Source: Christensenellaceae bacterium Phil1
GTDB taxonomy: Bacteria > Bacillota > Clostridia > Christensenellales > CAG-138
Reading direction: 5' to 3'
DNA: 64,000 nt
Assembly (NCBI GenBank): GCA_001940855.1
Contig: MSGS01000031.1
Coordinates: 201,146 to 265,145 of the forward strand
The notes beneath the pieces are model-generated. The model was given only the letters and a program-made list of their open reading frames with translations. It was not told the DNA's origin and did no database searches. This document shows positions 36,065 to 45,769 of the stretch, one piece after another; the first letter of the stretch is position 1; each line of letters opens with the position of its first letter. A program made the translations under genes and the position numbers.

Positions 36065-36673
36065 CTACTTCTGTACCAGGATGCACAGCCAGCCTTTTTC
36101 GTTCTTGTGTATCTGTATATCGCGGAATCCTGCCTGTTCCAGTATGGCTTTAAGCTGAACATCCTTGTAGATGATCATTCCGGATACCTTCTCCGTCCAT
36201 TTTTCATCCTCGAGATTGTCTCCGCCGCACTCATTGCAGATAAGGAACGTCCCGCCGGACTTTAGGACTCTGTATACTTCTTTGAAGCTTTGCAGCATGT
36301 CAGGCCGGAAATATACCGTTTCAAACGCCGTAACTGCATCGAACCATTCAGAAGCGAATATCATATCCGCAACATTCCCTTGCAGCACAACGCAGCGGTG
36401 GATACTTACCGCTCCCCTGTTGACCTTGTTGGCCTTGGCTACGCTTACGGGCGAATAGTCTATTCCCTTCACAAAGCCGTTTGGGCAAAGCTTGAGCAGC
36501 TTCTTTATGTTTGCTCCGCCGCCGCAGCCGCAGTCAAGCATATTGGCATCGTTATTCAGTTTCAGGTATTTAAGCCCCCAGTCCGCCAAAGAGCGGTGGC
36601 CAATGTTCATCATGGAGACCATTATTCTTCCACCAAGCCCGGTGGGCTTGCGTGTATTATCAAAGAATGCCAT
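36065..36673 (-). CDS. Class I SAM-dependent methyltransferase
   Basis: Methyltransferase of 202 residues (Methyltransf_11 type). Motif I is LDCGCGGGAN, motif II KGIDYSP, post-II LQGNVADMIF, and motif III LKSGGTFLICNE. The acceptor is unknown. It starts four bases after the stop of a truncated O-methyltransferase gene; both depend on the promoter at 37246-37274. Confidence 0.88.
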   Translation of the reverse strand: MAFFDNTRKPTGLGGRIMVSMMNIGHRSLADWGLKYLKLNNDANMLDCGCGGGANIKKLLKLCPNGFVKGIDYSPVSVAKANKVNRGAVSIHRCVVLQGNVADMIFASEWFDAVTAFETVYFRPDMLQSFKEVYRVLKSGGTFLICNECGGDNLEDEKWTEKVSGMIIYKDVQLKAILEQAGFRDIQIHKNEKGWLCILVQK

Positions 36674-36677
36674 AGCT

Positions 36678-37148
36678 TTACCTCATAAGCCCCTCAATGA
36701 TTATAAGGACAGGAGTTCGACTCTCCTCGACCATTTTGCCCCAGTCATCCATTTCGGACATGGCAATCTGGGTGATATTGCCGCTTTCCGGTAAAAGCTT
36801 TTCGCGCACGGCAATGGTTTCCGGCAGATCGAGATTATACCAATGCTTAAAGCCGGTCATGCGGTAGCAGCGTGTATCAAGCCCGCAGGCAATGTTTACA
36901 ACTGTTGCTCCAGGATTCTTGGCTAGATATTCACTTACGAGTTTATCCAGCACTATGGTCCTTGCTATGACGCCGCTGTGCATGGGGGCGTCTTTATCAG
37001 CAAGGGAGAAATCATAGTTAAGCTTGCCTATTATCTCCTCCGCCTTTTTGTCGTGGATAGCGCCGCGATCTTTGCTTTCCTTTGCACGGGCGTATATGGT
37101 TTGCAGCATTGTTTCCGGCACACCGGAAAGGGTTATCTTCTCATCCAC
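36678..37148 (-). pseudogene. TcmP/LCM-type O-methyltransferase, C-terminus lost
   Basis: The 156-residue frame matches the N-terminal 55-60 percent of TcmP-like leucine carboxyl methyltransferase family proteins: RTIVLD, VVNIACGLDTRCYRM (SAM-binding motif), YNLDLPE, and VLIIIEGL. Full-length members are about 270 residues and continue EGLLMY; here the frame ends EGLMR-stop and the next gene begins at once. A deletion that fused the two genes is the simplest reading. The fragment lacks the C-terminal substrate part and is probably inactive. Confidence 0.7.
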
Positions 37149-37212
37149 ACCGGTTACTCCCTAAAATTGACCAAATAGCCACAGTTAACTTACCCTAACC
37201 CAATGGTCTTTG

Positions 37213-37236
37213 AAAAGCCACCATGCGGCAGCCTTT
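37213..37236 (-). promoter_or_regulatory. Leader hairpin before methyltransferases
   Basis: AAAGGCTGCC-GCAT-GGTGGCTTTT forms a ten-pair stem (with G-T pairs) ending in T's, placed just downstream of the promoter and about 65 bases before the coding start. It could attenuate transcription. Confidence 0.4.
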
Positions 37237-37245
37237 CTGGTTGTG

Positions 37246-37274
37246 ATTATAGTTACTGGGGGCTTGGTTGTCAA
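37246..37274 (-). promoter_or_regulatory. Consensus sigma-A promoter
   Basis: TTGACA (37269-37274), 17 bases, TATAAT (37246-37251) on the minus strand, a full consensus match. It drives the methyltransferase pair. Confidence 0.85.
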
Positions 37275-37281
37275 GGAAACA

Positions 37282-38366
37282 TCAGGATAAATTGGTATCC
37301 TTAACAAAATTCTGCACGCCGTATAGCACAAGCGTATCCGTAATGCCGTTAGCCTTGGCATATTCGGCTATATCGTCACGGAAAAATCGCAAGTCTATAA
37401 CATGAACTTCGGCATAATCCTCAACCGGAAACTGAGCAAACGTATTGCCGTATGAATCCTTTATGAGCAGCAGCTTGCCTTCTTCCCCGCTTCCCTGTAT
37501 CACGGTCTGCGCTTGATTGGAATTGAGGAACGCGGCGTATTGCTCGCTGCCGTCAAGGTATTTGCGTTCATATATGCTGTCCGACTCATATTCCCCGTTG
37601 TTATATGAAACTCGCCTGTTCATATGCTTGTACCATGCCGTTATCTCCTCCGCCGGAACTGTGGGCAGTGGAGCTTTGTTCCATGTTGTGCCGCGGAAGT
37701 TATTGCAAAGCGCTTCCTTTGTCCATTCATCCGCCGTAGGTTCAATGCCGCGCCACGCACAGTATGCGTAATACGCGCCAAGGCTCGTCCAATGATGGTC
37801 TGTGCGGTAATAGATAGCTTCGTTGCAATGCGCCGTAAGTATGCTAATGATATTGGTTACGCTCACGCCTGCATCATTAAGCACTTTAAGTATGGATGCA
37901 TAGTCTGCAACAGGGGCACATGCGGGCAGCTTATCGCTTAGCACCTGCGCCGCAACGGGAACGAGCATTGTGCTCATGGATATACCGTTCTCAGCCTGCT
38001 TATTTTGCAATTCTGCAAGCGCTTCGGCATTGGCTGCAAGCTGCTTTTGGCTGTAAGACGTAAACTTATACATCAGGTAATTGTCCTTGCAGGTATAAAC
38101 GCCGCCGCTTTCGCGCTTGCCTATGCCAAGCTCAAGGTAGGTTTTCAGCGTTATCCATTTGTCGCGGAGCGGAACCTGATCGACAAGGTAGGTTTCCAGC
38201 TTATCGCCAAACTTACCGGAGAAGAAGCCGCTGCGGTGAAGGCCGGCTTCTGGGCAAGGGTCCGCTTTTCGCGCTCCGAATAGTATTTATCCGGGATGAA
38301 CAGCCATGCAAGCGCACATACCGCCAGCAGTACGCAAAAGAATGAAATTATCAGCTTATTTCGCAT
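37282..38366 (-). pseudogene. DHHW-family (AlgJ-like) protein, frameshifted
   Basis: The N-terminal frame from 38366 has an uncleaved membrane anchor (LIISFFCVLLAVCALAWLF) and YYSEREKR, then shifts frame near 38228-38236. After a one-base correction the product continues GFFSGKFGDKLETYLVDQVP, LRDKW and on to YYRTDHHWTSLGAYYAY, the DHHW catalytic motif, and IKDSYGNTFAQF with the Ser/Asp of the SGNH-like fold. Such proteins work with MBOAT acyltransferases to O-acetylate extracellular polysaccharides. The MBOAT gene beside it is also broken, so the pair looks non-functional. Confidence 0.75.
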
Positions 38367-38375
38367 AAAGCCACC

Positions 38376-38858
38376 TCAAAACCTGAAATACAGGAACGGA
38401 TTATAGCTGCCGCTCACAAGATACGCCGCCGCTGCGGTAAGCACGCACAGCATCCCGCCACAATCGGCAACGGTAAGCACCCCCTGCTTCAAATGGCCGT
38501 TCAGCCAATCGTATATGCGTTTGCCGATAGGCGTTGCTGCGAACGCGCACAGAAGCAGCATCGGGCCATATGTAAGCAGCAGATAAACGCTGTCGCTATC
38601 GAACAAAACGCCCGAGAACATTGAACCAAGCCATGCAAAGCCGGCAGATATATCGGTAAATGCAAACAACGTCCAACTAAGTGTTATCAGCAGCAAAGCG
38701 TAAACGTGCCTAAGGGCTGCGGGCAGCTTTTTGAGAAGCTTGAGCAGAAACAGCTTTTCCAGCACCAGCAGTACGCCGAAGTACACGCCCCACAGCACGA
38801 AGTTCCAGCTTGCGCCGTGCCAGAAGCCGGTCAAGGGTACAAATTGTCGGGCAAAAAG
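38376..38858 (-). pseudogene. MBOAT O-acyltransferase, C-terminal remnant
   Basis: Only about 160 residues remain of a family that is usually 450-500. The frame is open from a TGA at 38859 and includes FARQFVPLTGFWHGASWNFV, the MBOAT His motif region, then several membrane helices and the typical C-terminus FLYFRF. The apparent start is an internal TTG. The 5' break lies next to the terminator of the neighbouring surface-protein gene. It would normally transfer acyl groups for the DHHW protein encoded downstream. Confidence 0.8.
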
Positions 38859-38865
38859 TCAAGCA

Positions 38866-38905
38866 AAATAAATTATCCGCCCTGACGTGTCCATCAGAGC
38901 GGATG
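38866..38905 (-). terminator. Terminator of the giant surface-protein gene
   Basis: ATCCGC-x-CTGA pairs with TCAG-x-GCGGAT around an eight-base loop (38874-38905); the minus-strand tail AATTTATTTT is T-rich. Confidence 0.75.
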
Positions 38906-38936
38906 TTAGTGTTAGCTGTTAGTTTGATTCAGAATC

Positions 38937-41900
38937 TTACCGTTGCTTTTTCCTTCTGCCATGAATAACGGTTCCGGCGGTCGTGGATGCGCATATGAGC
39001 AGCAGCGCTATCCAAATGAATGAGGTATTGTCGTCGCCGGTAGCGGGCAGGTTGGGGTTAGGCGTCCAGCCGGACGGGTTGCTCGGTTCTATATCGCCGC
39101 CCTTTGCCGGTATGAAGCCAACTGCCGTAACATAATGGCAAACCGTGCATTCTTTGTGCTGCGTTCCGCTATTAAAGTAAGTGGGCGCGGTGTCTATTAT
39201 CCAACCGCTTTCCGTATGCGTCGCCTTGCTGCTTTCTATAATCACTCCGCAGCCTGCGTTTGTGCAGTCCTTCCAATGGTCTGCCTTATCGAACTTCCAG
39301 CTTTCGGAAGGCGCATGGCCGGTAGCAGGGATTATGACCGATGTTTTGTCGGCTATCTCTATGCTGCCATTAGCATCCTCGAACCACATATCGCAACCGT
39401 CGCAGGTATAGTAGGCCTTGTTGCCATCCTTGGTGCAGGTCGCATTGTTGGCAGAAACAAGCGTCAGGTTATGCGTATGCGGCACAGTCTTGTCGTATCC
39501 GCAGATATCGCATATGTTATCATCGCCGTATTCATGCTCTCCCGCGTCCTCATTGCTGTGACAGCGTTTGCATTCATGCCAATGCTCGTTTTCGTCCTTG
39601 CTCCAAGCGTTAGGCAAGTCGTGGCCCAGCGGATTGCCGTCGGTCGCGCCGCAGCCTTCACGCCGGCAAGTCTTGGGTTCGGTGCAAGTCGCTTCGGCCC
39701 AGTCGTGGTTAAGCGCCGTGCCAGGCACTTCAAATGTTTCGGTTGCGCTTACCGCGCCGCAGGAGCAGGTCTTATAGTAAACATCATTGTGCGTGCAGTC
39801 CGCGAAGGATTTCTTATATTGTTTCTCTACGTGCTCTTCCGTAAAGCTATGCGCCTCAAATACGGGTTTCACGGTCACATTGCCGGCCGGCATGATAAAC
39901 GTATCGTTGGATACTTCGGCATTGCCGCTTACGACCTGCCACTCTTTGAAGTGATAGCCGTTATTGGGCGTTGCGGTAAGCTGTATCGTCGTGCCTGCCG
40001 TTGCCGAAGAAGCGCTTACTGTTGCGGTGCCGTTGTCATCCGTAATGATATACACATTGTACTTCTTTGCTCCCGCCGCAAGTTCAAGTTCCGTGTTTGC
40101 ATTATAATTCACATGGGCGTCGGCGGCATCGGCGAAGAAATAATTCGAATAGTCCTGACTGTACTTGCCGGAGAAAACCACGGGATAGTTCTTGCTTTCG
40201 GTGGTGATGCCTATGGATGCGCCGCTGCTCATGGCAGCACTTATGCTCAGCTTTTTACCGGAAGGAAGATATACGTTGTTTGCATCGCCGGAAGCGGTGT
40301 TGCCCTTTACAACGGGATTGCCGCTTATTTTAAGCTGCCCGTTGTTGCCGGGGTTGACGTATATTCCGCCGCCGACATTTGCGGTATTCTTTTCGATCGT
40401 ACCGCCGGAGAGATTGCAGACCGAGCCGGTGCGGAAAATATAGACGCCGCCGCCGTTGCCCGTTGCGGTATTTCCACTGATGACGCCGCCGGACATATTC
40501 AGTACGGACGGTTCGCGGTTAAGGTAGATTGCACCGCCATCCACAGACGAGTTCCCGGTGATTTTGCCGCCGGAGAGGTTAAACGTGGATGTGCCGTACA
40601 CATGCACCGCGCCGCCCTCGCTGGCAGCCTGATTACCGCTGATCTCGCCGCCGGTCATAGTTGCCGTCACGCCATTGTAAAGATAGATCGCACCGCCGTA
40701 CTGGCTGGCAGAGTTTCCGGTGAGCTTTGCGCCAGAGATGGTGACCGTACCGCCTGCCATATTGATGACGCCGCCGTCACCGTTCGTGGCCTTATTGCCG
40801 GAGATCGTACCGCCAGACAAGGTCAAGTTGACCACACCGCCGGATGTAGCGTAGACTACGCCGCCGTTGTTTGCTGTGTTACCAGAGATTGTGCCGCCGG
40901 ACAGATTGAACGTGCCGCCGCAGGCGGAGTAGATCACGCCGCCGTTGGTCGCCGTGTTGTTGGCGATAGTGCCGCCGTACATATTCACGGTACCGCCTTT
41001 TTTGTCCTTATTGTTCAGGAAAATCGCGCCGCCGGAGTTTTTGCCGTTGTTGTCGGAGATCTCGCCGCCGTAGATGTTCAGCACACACTTGCTGTCATCC
41101 AGCGCGATCGCGCCGCCGCCGCCGTTGCCGGAAACCTTACCGCCGGTGATCTTGCCGCCGAAAATGTCCAGCGTGCTCTGGTAGAGATACACGCAGCTGC
41201 CGCCCCAGCCTTTGGTTGCGCCCCTGATCGTTCCACCTCCGGCGCAGTCGCAGAGGACGAGCCGTCCGCCGTTGTTGACCGCGATCTTATTCGTGCCGTT
41301 GCTGGCGAAGGTTTTTCCGTTCAGGCAGAGGTAGAGCGTTGTGCCATCCACCACCAGATTGCTGTTGAAGGTGACATTCTGCGACAGATACACATAGGCA
41401 GTCTTATTGGTGTACGAAATGGCATCTTTGCCGTTCCAGCTTTGGTAGCTTACAGGCGTGTGTCCTGTATGGTCGCCTGCGCTTATGCTGCCGCCGCAGA
41501 TGCAATGCTCATGCGCCGTCCAATGCGCGTAAAGCGTATGCGGCTCAACAGCAGTTACAACGGTGCTCGCTTCAATCTTAGTGCCGCCGTCCTTTTCGGT
41601 GAACCAGCCGTCAAAATCATACCCCGCACGATTGGGCGTGGGCAATTCGCCGTAAGGACTGTTATAAGTCACTTCCTTGGTGGCATTCGCAAGAGTGCCG
41701 CCGTTGGGGTCAAGGGTTATATTGAACTTGGCCTCCGACCAGCGGGCGTAGAGCGTATGCGCTTCTTTTGTCGCAACGGAGGTGTTTGCGTCCACCTTAG
41801 TGCCGCCGTCCTTTTCGGTATACCAACCGTCAAAATGATAGCCGGAACGAATTGGCGTGGGCATTTCGCCGTAGGTACCATTATGCTGTACGGCCTTTGT

Positions 41901-43334
41901 CTCGTCGCCAGCATTTAGTGTACCGCCGTTGGGATCAAACGTAATCGTGACTTCATCACTGGTATTGATAAGATAGAGATTATAATAATTCTCATCTTTT
42001 CTGATCTCAAGCCTACCGAAGTCCGGGTTGTCGCAGAAGATGCGGTCGAGGTAAAGCTTTGCCGAAGACTCCGTATTAACTTGCAGAGAATTCAAAAGAA
42101 CAGACGCGCCGTTTTGGGTGATGCCGGTGAAGTAGACGCCGAGCTTTGCGTCTGCGTCCGTGTTTATGCGGGCAGTAAATACAATCTGCGTGTCCGGATC
42201 GCTGAGATAAAGGTTGTTCTGGGCAGAATTGACCGTGTTGTCATAGATATACGGAGCGATCTCGCCGCTGCCTCCATATACGTTGCCCATGTATATTATC
42301 TTTGCAGACGCAAACGGCTCCAGATAGAGGCCGCCGCCCGCTTCGGTGGCGGTGTTGCCGGTGATGCGGCAGTTCCGGTAACCGATGAAGCAGACGCGGA
42401 CATACGCGCCGCCGCCCCGTTGGGCCGTGTTACCGGATATGGTGCTGCCGTTAAACTCGCAGCGACCGGTATTCTGGCTGTAGAGGCGGCTGCAGTAAAC
42501 GCCGCCGCCCGCTTCGGTGGCTACGTTGTTCTGAATCTCGCCGCCGTTGAGATGGAACTTTGCGCCGGAGGAGGCGTAGATACCGCCGCCGTTGGTAGCC
42601 CGATTGCCCGAAATGATGCCGCCATTGATGTTGACCGTCTCACCTCTTGAACCCGCATAGATACCGCCGCCGTTGGAAGCAGTATTGTTGGTAATCGCGC
42701 CGCCATGCATGGTGAAGCTGCTGTTTGACAGATATACGGCGCCGCCATTTCCTGTGGCATTGTTGCCCGTCAGCGTGCCGCCGTACAGGTTGATCTCCGC
42801 CCACGTGGCACGAACACTGCCGCCGCTCACGCTGGCTCCGCCGAGCGTGCCCGTATCGGCGCAATCGCACAGATCCAGCTTCGCCACATAGGCTTTCTCC
42901 GTTCCCGCCACCGTAATCGCCGGTTTCGACGGGTCTGCGCTGGTGAAGCTGTAGCCATTCAGGCACAGATGCAAAATCGTCCGCCCACTGATCGTCAGAT
43001 TGGCCGTCACATCGCCCGTCAGACAGACATAAGCAACCTTGTACCAGAGCGATCCGGTGGCGCTGATCGGAATCCATTCCCCTTCATAGGCAATCTCGCT
43101 CTTGCCGTCCCACGCCTGCCATTCCACGTTTTCGTGGGTATGATTGAACATACCGCCGCAGATGCAGTGGTTAGCGTGCGGCGTGACGTTGATGGAAACC
43201 GGCGCAGAGGCCGTTGCCGCATAATTGTCGGTTTCCGCGGTATAGGCATATATGGAACCGGTTCCTGTCTGAGCGAAAGCAAAGTTCTCGTCTATAACGG
43301 TATCGCTTTCGGGAGCGGGTGAACTCCCGTTCAT
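38937..43334 (-). CDS. Giant beta-helix/InlB wall protein, C-terminal part after frameshift
   Basis: This 1,465-codon frame continues the protein begun at 45024, one base out of phase. The in-phase part actually extends to about 43456, with EPQNFTLNVSKTTV directly after the G6 tract. Domains, numbered from 43334: beta-helix block 1 (residues about 130-350, GGxIxxNxAxxGGGxY repeats), two InlB B-repeats (about 460-605), beta-helix block 2 (about 640-1025), Cys/His-rich repeats (C..CG, HxWxEATC), then the sorting signal LPATGDD, a membrane helix and RRKKQR. The two beta-helix blocks share an HCICGG...W..W.GK lead-in, so they are an internal duplication. It should be an extracellular sortase-anchored adhesin or scaffold. 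No enzyme motif is seen. Confidence 0.82.
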   Translation of the reverse strand: MNGSSPAPESDTVIDENFAFAQTGTGSIYAYTAETDNYAATASAPVSINVTPHANHCICGGMFNHTHENVEWQAWDGKSEIAYEGEWIPISATGSLWYKVAYVCLTGDVTANLTISGRTILHLCLNGYSFTSADPSKPAITVAGTEKAYVAKLDLCDCADTGTLGGASVSGGSVRATWAEINLYGGTLTGNNATGNGGAVYLSNSSFTMHGGAITNNTASNGGGIYAGSRGETVNINGGIISGNRATNGGGIYASSGAKFHLNGGEIQNNVATEAGGGVYCSRLYSQNTGRCEFNGSTISGNTAQRGGGAYVRVCFIGYRNCRITGNTATEAGGGLYLEPFASAKIIYMGNVYGGSGEIAPYIYDNTVNSAQNNLYLSDPDTQIVFTARINTDADAKLGVYFTGITQNGASVLLNSLQVNTESSAKLYLDRIFCDNPDFGRLEIRKDENYYNLYLINTSDEVTITFDPNGGTLNAGDETKAVQHNGTYGEMPTPIRSGYHFDGWYTEKDGGTKVDANTSVATKEAHTLYARWSEAKFNITLDPNGGTLANATKEVTYNSPYGELPTPNRAGYDFDGWFTEKDGGTKIEASTVVTAVEPHTLYAHWTAHEHCICGGSISAGDHTGHTPVSYQSWNGKDAISYTNKTAYVYLSQNVTFNSNLVVDGTTLYLCLNGKTFASNGTNKIAVNNGGRLVLCDCAGGGTIRGATKGWGGSCVYLYQSTLDIFGGKITGGKVSGNGGGGAIALDDSKCVLNIYGGEISDNNGKNSGGAIFLNNKDKKGGTVNMYGGTIANNTATNGGVIYSACGGTFNLSGGTISGNTANNGGVVYATSGGVVNLTLSGGTISGNKATNGDGGVINMAGGTVTISGAKLTGNSASQYGGAIYLYNGVTATMTGGEISGNQAASEGGAVHVYGTSTFNLSGGKITGNSSVDGGAIYLNREPSVLNMSGGVISGNTATGNGGGVYIFRTGSVCNLSGGTIEKNTANVGGGIYVNPGNNGQLKISGNPVVKGNTASGDANNVYLPSGKKLSISAAMSSGASIGITTESKNYPVVFSGKYSQDYSNYFFADAADAHVNYNANTELELAAGAKKYNVYIITDDNGTATVSASSATAGTTIQLTATPNNGYHFKEWQVVSGNAEVSNDTFIMPAGNVTVKPVFEAHSFTEEHVEKQYKKSFADCTHNDVYYKTCSCGAVSATETFEVPGTALNHDWAEATCTEPKTCRREGCGATDGNPLGHDLPNAWSKDENEHWHECKRCHSNEDAGEHEYGDDNICDICGYDKTVPHTHNLTLVSANNATCTKDGNKAYYTCDGCDMWFEDANGSIEIADKTSVIIPATGHAPSESWKFDKADHWKDCTNAGCGVIIESSKATHTESGWIIDTAPTYFNSGTQHKECTVCHYVTAVGFIPAKGGDIEPSNPSGWTPNPNLPATGDDNTSFIWIALLLICASTTAGTVIHGRRKKQR

Positions 43335-43371
43335 GAGGTAATATGTTATGGCAGCATCTTCCTTTATGCCT

Positions 43372-45024
43372 TCAACGGAAAGCAGCGGAAGTATCTTTTC
43401 GCGTATGCCAACGGTAGTCTTGGATACATTCAGTGTGAAGTTCTGAGGCTCCTTCTCCCCCCGCTACCGTAAGCACAATCTTGGCGGATATGCTGTAATC
43501 ATCGGCAGTCGCCATACAGACTACGGTGCGCTTTCCGGCCTTGATATTCTCGATGGTCAGTTCTGCCTTTTCAGAAAGAATAGTATCGTCCTGACCGTCA
43601 TAGTACCATTTGTAGGCAACGTTGGCGCTGTCCTCACCATCCGCGGTTTTTGCTGTCGCAGTAAATGCTACGGTATTGCCGGAATAGGTAGTGAAAGCAT
43701 AGCTGCCTTCGCTTCCGGTAACGCCGTCGCCTGCGATTTCAATATAAGCCATAGGCGCATAGCTGACCTTTACGTTGCTTAGCGTGTTTGCCGTAGCCTC
43801 GGCCGGGAGAATCCATCTGCCATTGGAAAGATTCTTATAATAGCAGAACTTGTTAGCATCTTCCGGATCACTGTAAAGGAAACTGCCGACATTGCCGCCG
43901 CTGGTTTGGTTGATTACCTTGCCGTATGTACCTCCGGCGCTCATCAGTACAACTTTGCCGGTATAGCCATTCAGTTCTTTGATTGTACCGTCGTTTATAA
44001 CCGTAACAACGCAGCCTTCGGCATCGGTTGCTTCAAGCTTTGCAACGGTTACACCTTTATTGATGTACACTTCGCGGGCATTGCTTATGGTGATGCTCTC
44101 ATCGCAGTCTTTGCCTATTTCGATTCTGTAAGCATCTTCGGCATCGAGCGCGGTAAGGGCATCGGCAATGTTATCGTACCATTTATTATCCTTGGACAGC
44201 ACCTTTGCCGCGGCCTTGAAGCTGCATATGCTGCAAATTCCGTTGTCGTCATAGCTATGCGGAAGCAGCGGAGCGTCAGTTTCGATATTGGTAAGCTCGT
44301 ATTTGCCTTCCTCATCGCTGAAATTCAGGCCGCAGCGTTCGCAGTGCCAGTATTCCACGGTGCCTTTTGCAACGCAGGTGGGGCCTTTCTCTGGGACATG
44401 CTTCAGATTATGTCCAACCGGAGGAAAATACACTTTATCCTTTGTAAATTTATTGCCGGACATATCCGCATCCTGGAAGAAATACCCGCAGCCGGTGCAT
44501 TCCCAGCAGCTCACACTATAATAGTTCTCGGTACAGAGATTAACATTTTGCTCATGAAGTACCGACTCATAAATCCCCTTATCCGATGTCAGCGTAAAGG
44601 AGACAGAGAAATTCTTGGTGACGCCGGACGGAAGGGCTGCCGGAATCTTCGCCGCAAAGGACTCGCTGATTTTCTTGTGGCAGAACTCCGTATTTGTATC
44701 TATGATGGTATGTGTTCCGCTGTAGGAAAAGAACGAATCGTCGCTGTCGTATAACTCGCACGAAGAATCGGTGCAGCGATACTGCACATCGTACTGGATT
44801 GTGATCTTTTTGTCTGATTTCCACTTTGAAATGTCAACACCGGTTACTTGTATGCTTCCGATTTCGCCGATGTGTCCGTCCGCGCAGGAGGCGCTTGACG
44901 CGCTGAGCGTGAACGCAGCATCGCCGGCCTTGGACGCGCCCACTCCGGCCGATAATACAGTTGCCGGCAGGAGCGTAAGCACCATGCAGAGTGAGAGCAG
45001 AATACTGATCAGTCTTTTCTTCAT
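43372..45024 (-). CDS. Giant beta-helix/InlB wall protein, N-terminal part before frameshift
   Basis: Start ATG 45024 overlaps the tetR stop (ATGA). Residues 1-25 are a signal peptide (MKKRLISILLSLCMVLTLLP). Beta-rich regions and two Cys-x2-Cys ribbons (CWECTGCGYFF, CERCGLNFSDEEG) follow, then a beta-helix-like segment and an Ig-like domain. Near 43457-43462 the coding strand has six G; with five, VAG-EKEPQNFTLNV joins smoothly to the downstream frame and one protein of about 2,020 residues results. As written, 28 out-of-frame codons follow the tract. Slippage, phase variation or an assembly error are all possible. Confidence 0.82.
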   Translation of the reverse strand: MKKRLISILLSLCMVLTLLPATVLSAGVGASKAGDAAFTLSASSASCADGHIGEIGSIQVTGVDISKWKSDKKITIQYDVQYRCTDSSCELYDSDDSFFSYSGTHTIIDTNTEFCHKKISESFAAKIPAALPSGVTKNFSVSFTLTSDKGIYESVLHEQNVNLCTENYYSVSCWECTGCGYFFQDADMSGNKFTKDKVYFPPVGHNLKHVPEKGPTCVAKGTVEYWHCERCGLNFSDEEGKYELTNIETDAPLLPHSYDDNGICSICSFKAAAKVLSKDNKWYDNIADALTALDAEDAYRIEIGKDCDESITISNAREVYINKGVTVAKLEATDAEGCVVTVINDGTIKELNGYTGKVVLMSAGGTYGKVINQTSGGNVGSFLYSDPEDANKFCYYKNLSNGRWILPAEATANTLSNVKVSYAPMAYIEIAGDGVTGSEGSYAFTTYSGNTVAFTATAKTADGEDSANVAYKWYYDGQDDTILSEKAELTIENIKAGKRTVVCMATADDYSISAKIVLTVAGGEGASELHTECIQDYRWHTRKDTSAAFR

Positions 45025-45755
45025 TTAATTCCCTCCGTTTTTGTTATATTTGCCTTTTCTATTCCCTGCAGCGAAAACTCAAAGTGCATTGCCAGCACAT
45101 TGAATAATTGCTGCATTACCTGTTCTGAAATTGTTCTGATATCCAGTCCCTCAACAAAATGAATAGCCTTGTCTATTTCCTCATTAGGGACATTGTATAC
45201 CCTAAGGCTCATGGTAATGAACAGCCGCAGCTTTTTCTCGAGCGTCAGCTCATCGTCGCACGGGTGCGCCATATAGCCGCGCATTATGCTCGCTGAACCT
45301 ATCTCCATCTCATAAAAGTCACGCAAAGTAAGCTCCGGCAGATATGAGCCGAAGATTTGGTGCAGCTCCTTTGTTGTTTCCCTGAATATATACTCCGATG
45401 CTTCTTTTTGAGTGTAGGCTTCAATGTAGATTTCCCGCAGGCTTTCATTAAGCTCTGTCAGAGTCATTTGAATAGCCGTTTCAACGGCATAAACATAAAC
45501 CGGCGGCAGGTCTGCCCCGGCAAGCTGCCTTGCCATGCCGAACTGAGTGCTGAACATAAACTCAACCAATTCCGTCAGCACGCCGTCTTTTGCGCGGAAT
45601 ATATTCTGAAAGGAGCTGTATGAAACGTTGGCCTTATCGATTATCTCGGCCAAAGTGGTTTTTTTGTAGCCCTTTTCGAGGAACAGCCGCACGCACACGG
45701 CCAAAATGCGCTTTTTAGCGGGCAAGCTTGCGCTTGTAATTGCTATGACGATCAC
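45021..45755 (-). CDS. TetR/AcrR-family regulator
   Basis: A 244-residue regulator. The helix-turn-helix spans residues about 12-58 (KKRILAVCVRLFLEKGYKKT, then IIDKANVSYSSFQNIFRAKD). The C-terminal ligand domain is not assigned. The start codon GTG 45755 is the only candidate in frame but sits very near its AAAGGAA, so it is uncertain. The gene overlaps the giant surface-protein gene by four bases, so both are one transcript. Two palindromes in the promoter (45770-45808) make autorepression likely. Confidence 0.88.
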   Translation of the reverse strand: MIVIAITSASLPAKKRILAVCVRLFLEKGYKKTTLAEIIDKANVSYSSFQNIFRAKDGVLTELVEFMFSTQFGMARQLAGADLPPVYVYAVETAIQMTLTELNESLREIYIEAYTQKEASEYIFRETTKELHQIFGSYLPELTLRDFYEMEIGSASIMRGYMAHPCDDELTLEKKLRLFITMSLRVYNVPNEEIDKAIHFVEGLDIRTISEQVMQQLFNVLAMHFEFSLQGIEKANITKTEGIK

Positions 45756-45769
45756 TTCCTTTCACGACT

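Noticed and set aside
36703..36732. tRNA T-arm-like sequence GGAGTTCGACTCTCC followed by CGACCA
   Set aside because: No matching 5' acceptor half (GGTCGAG) or D and anticodon arms nearby. The stretch is coding sequence (VEESRTPVLI) in a conserved part of the methyltransferase family.
39135..41918. Plus-strand open frame of 927 codons
   Set aside because: Lies opposite the Gly/Asn-rich beta-helix repeats, whose codons leave the other strand open. No start signal or known domain.
40300..42700. Regular short repeats resembling a CRISPR array or minisatellite
   Set aside because: The repeats are imperfect, of uneven length and in frame, encoding GG.I..N.A..GGG units of a beta-helix.
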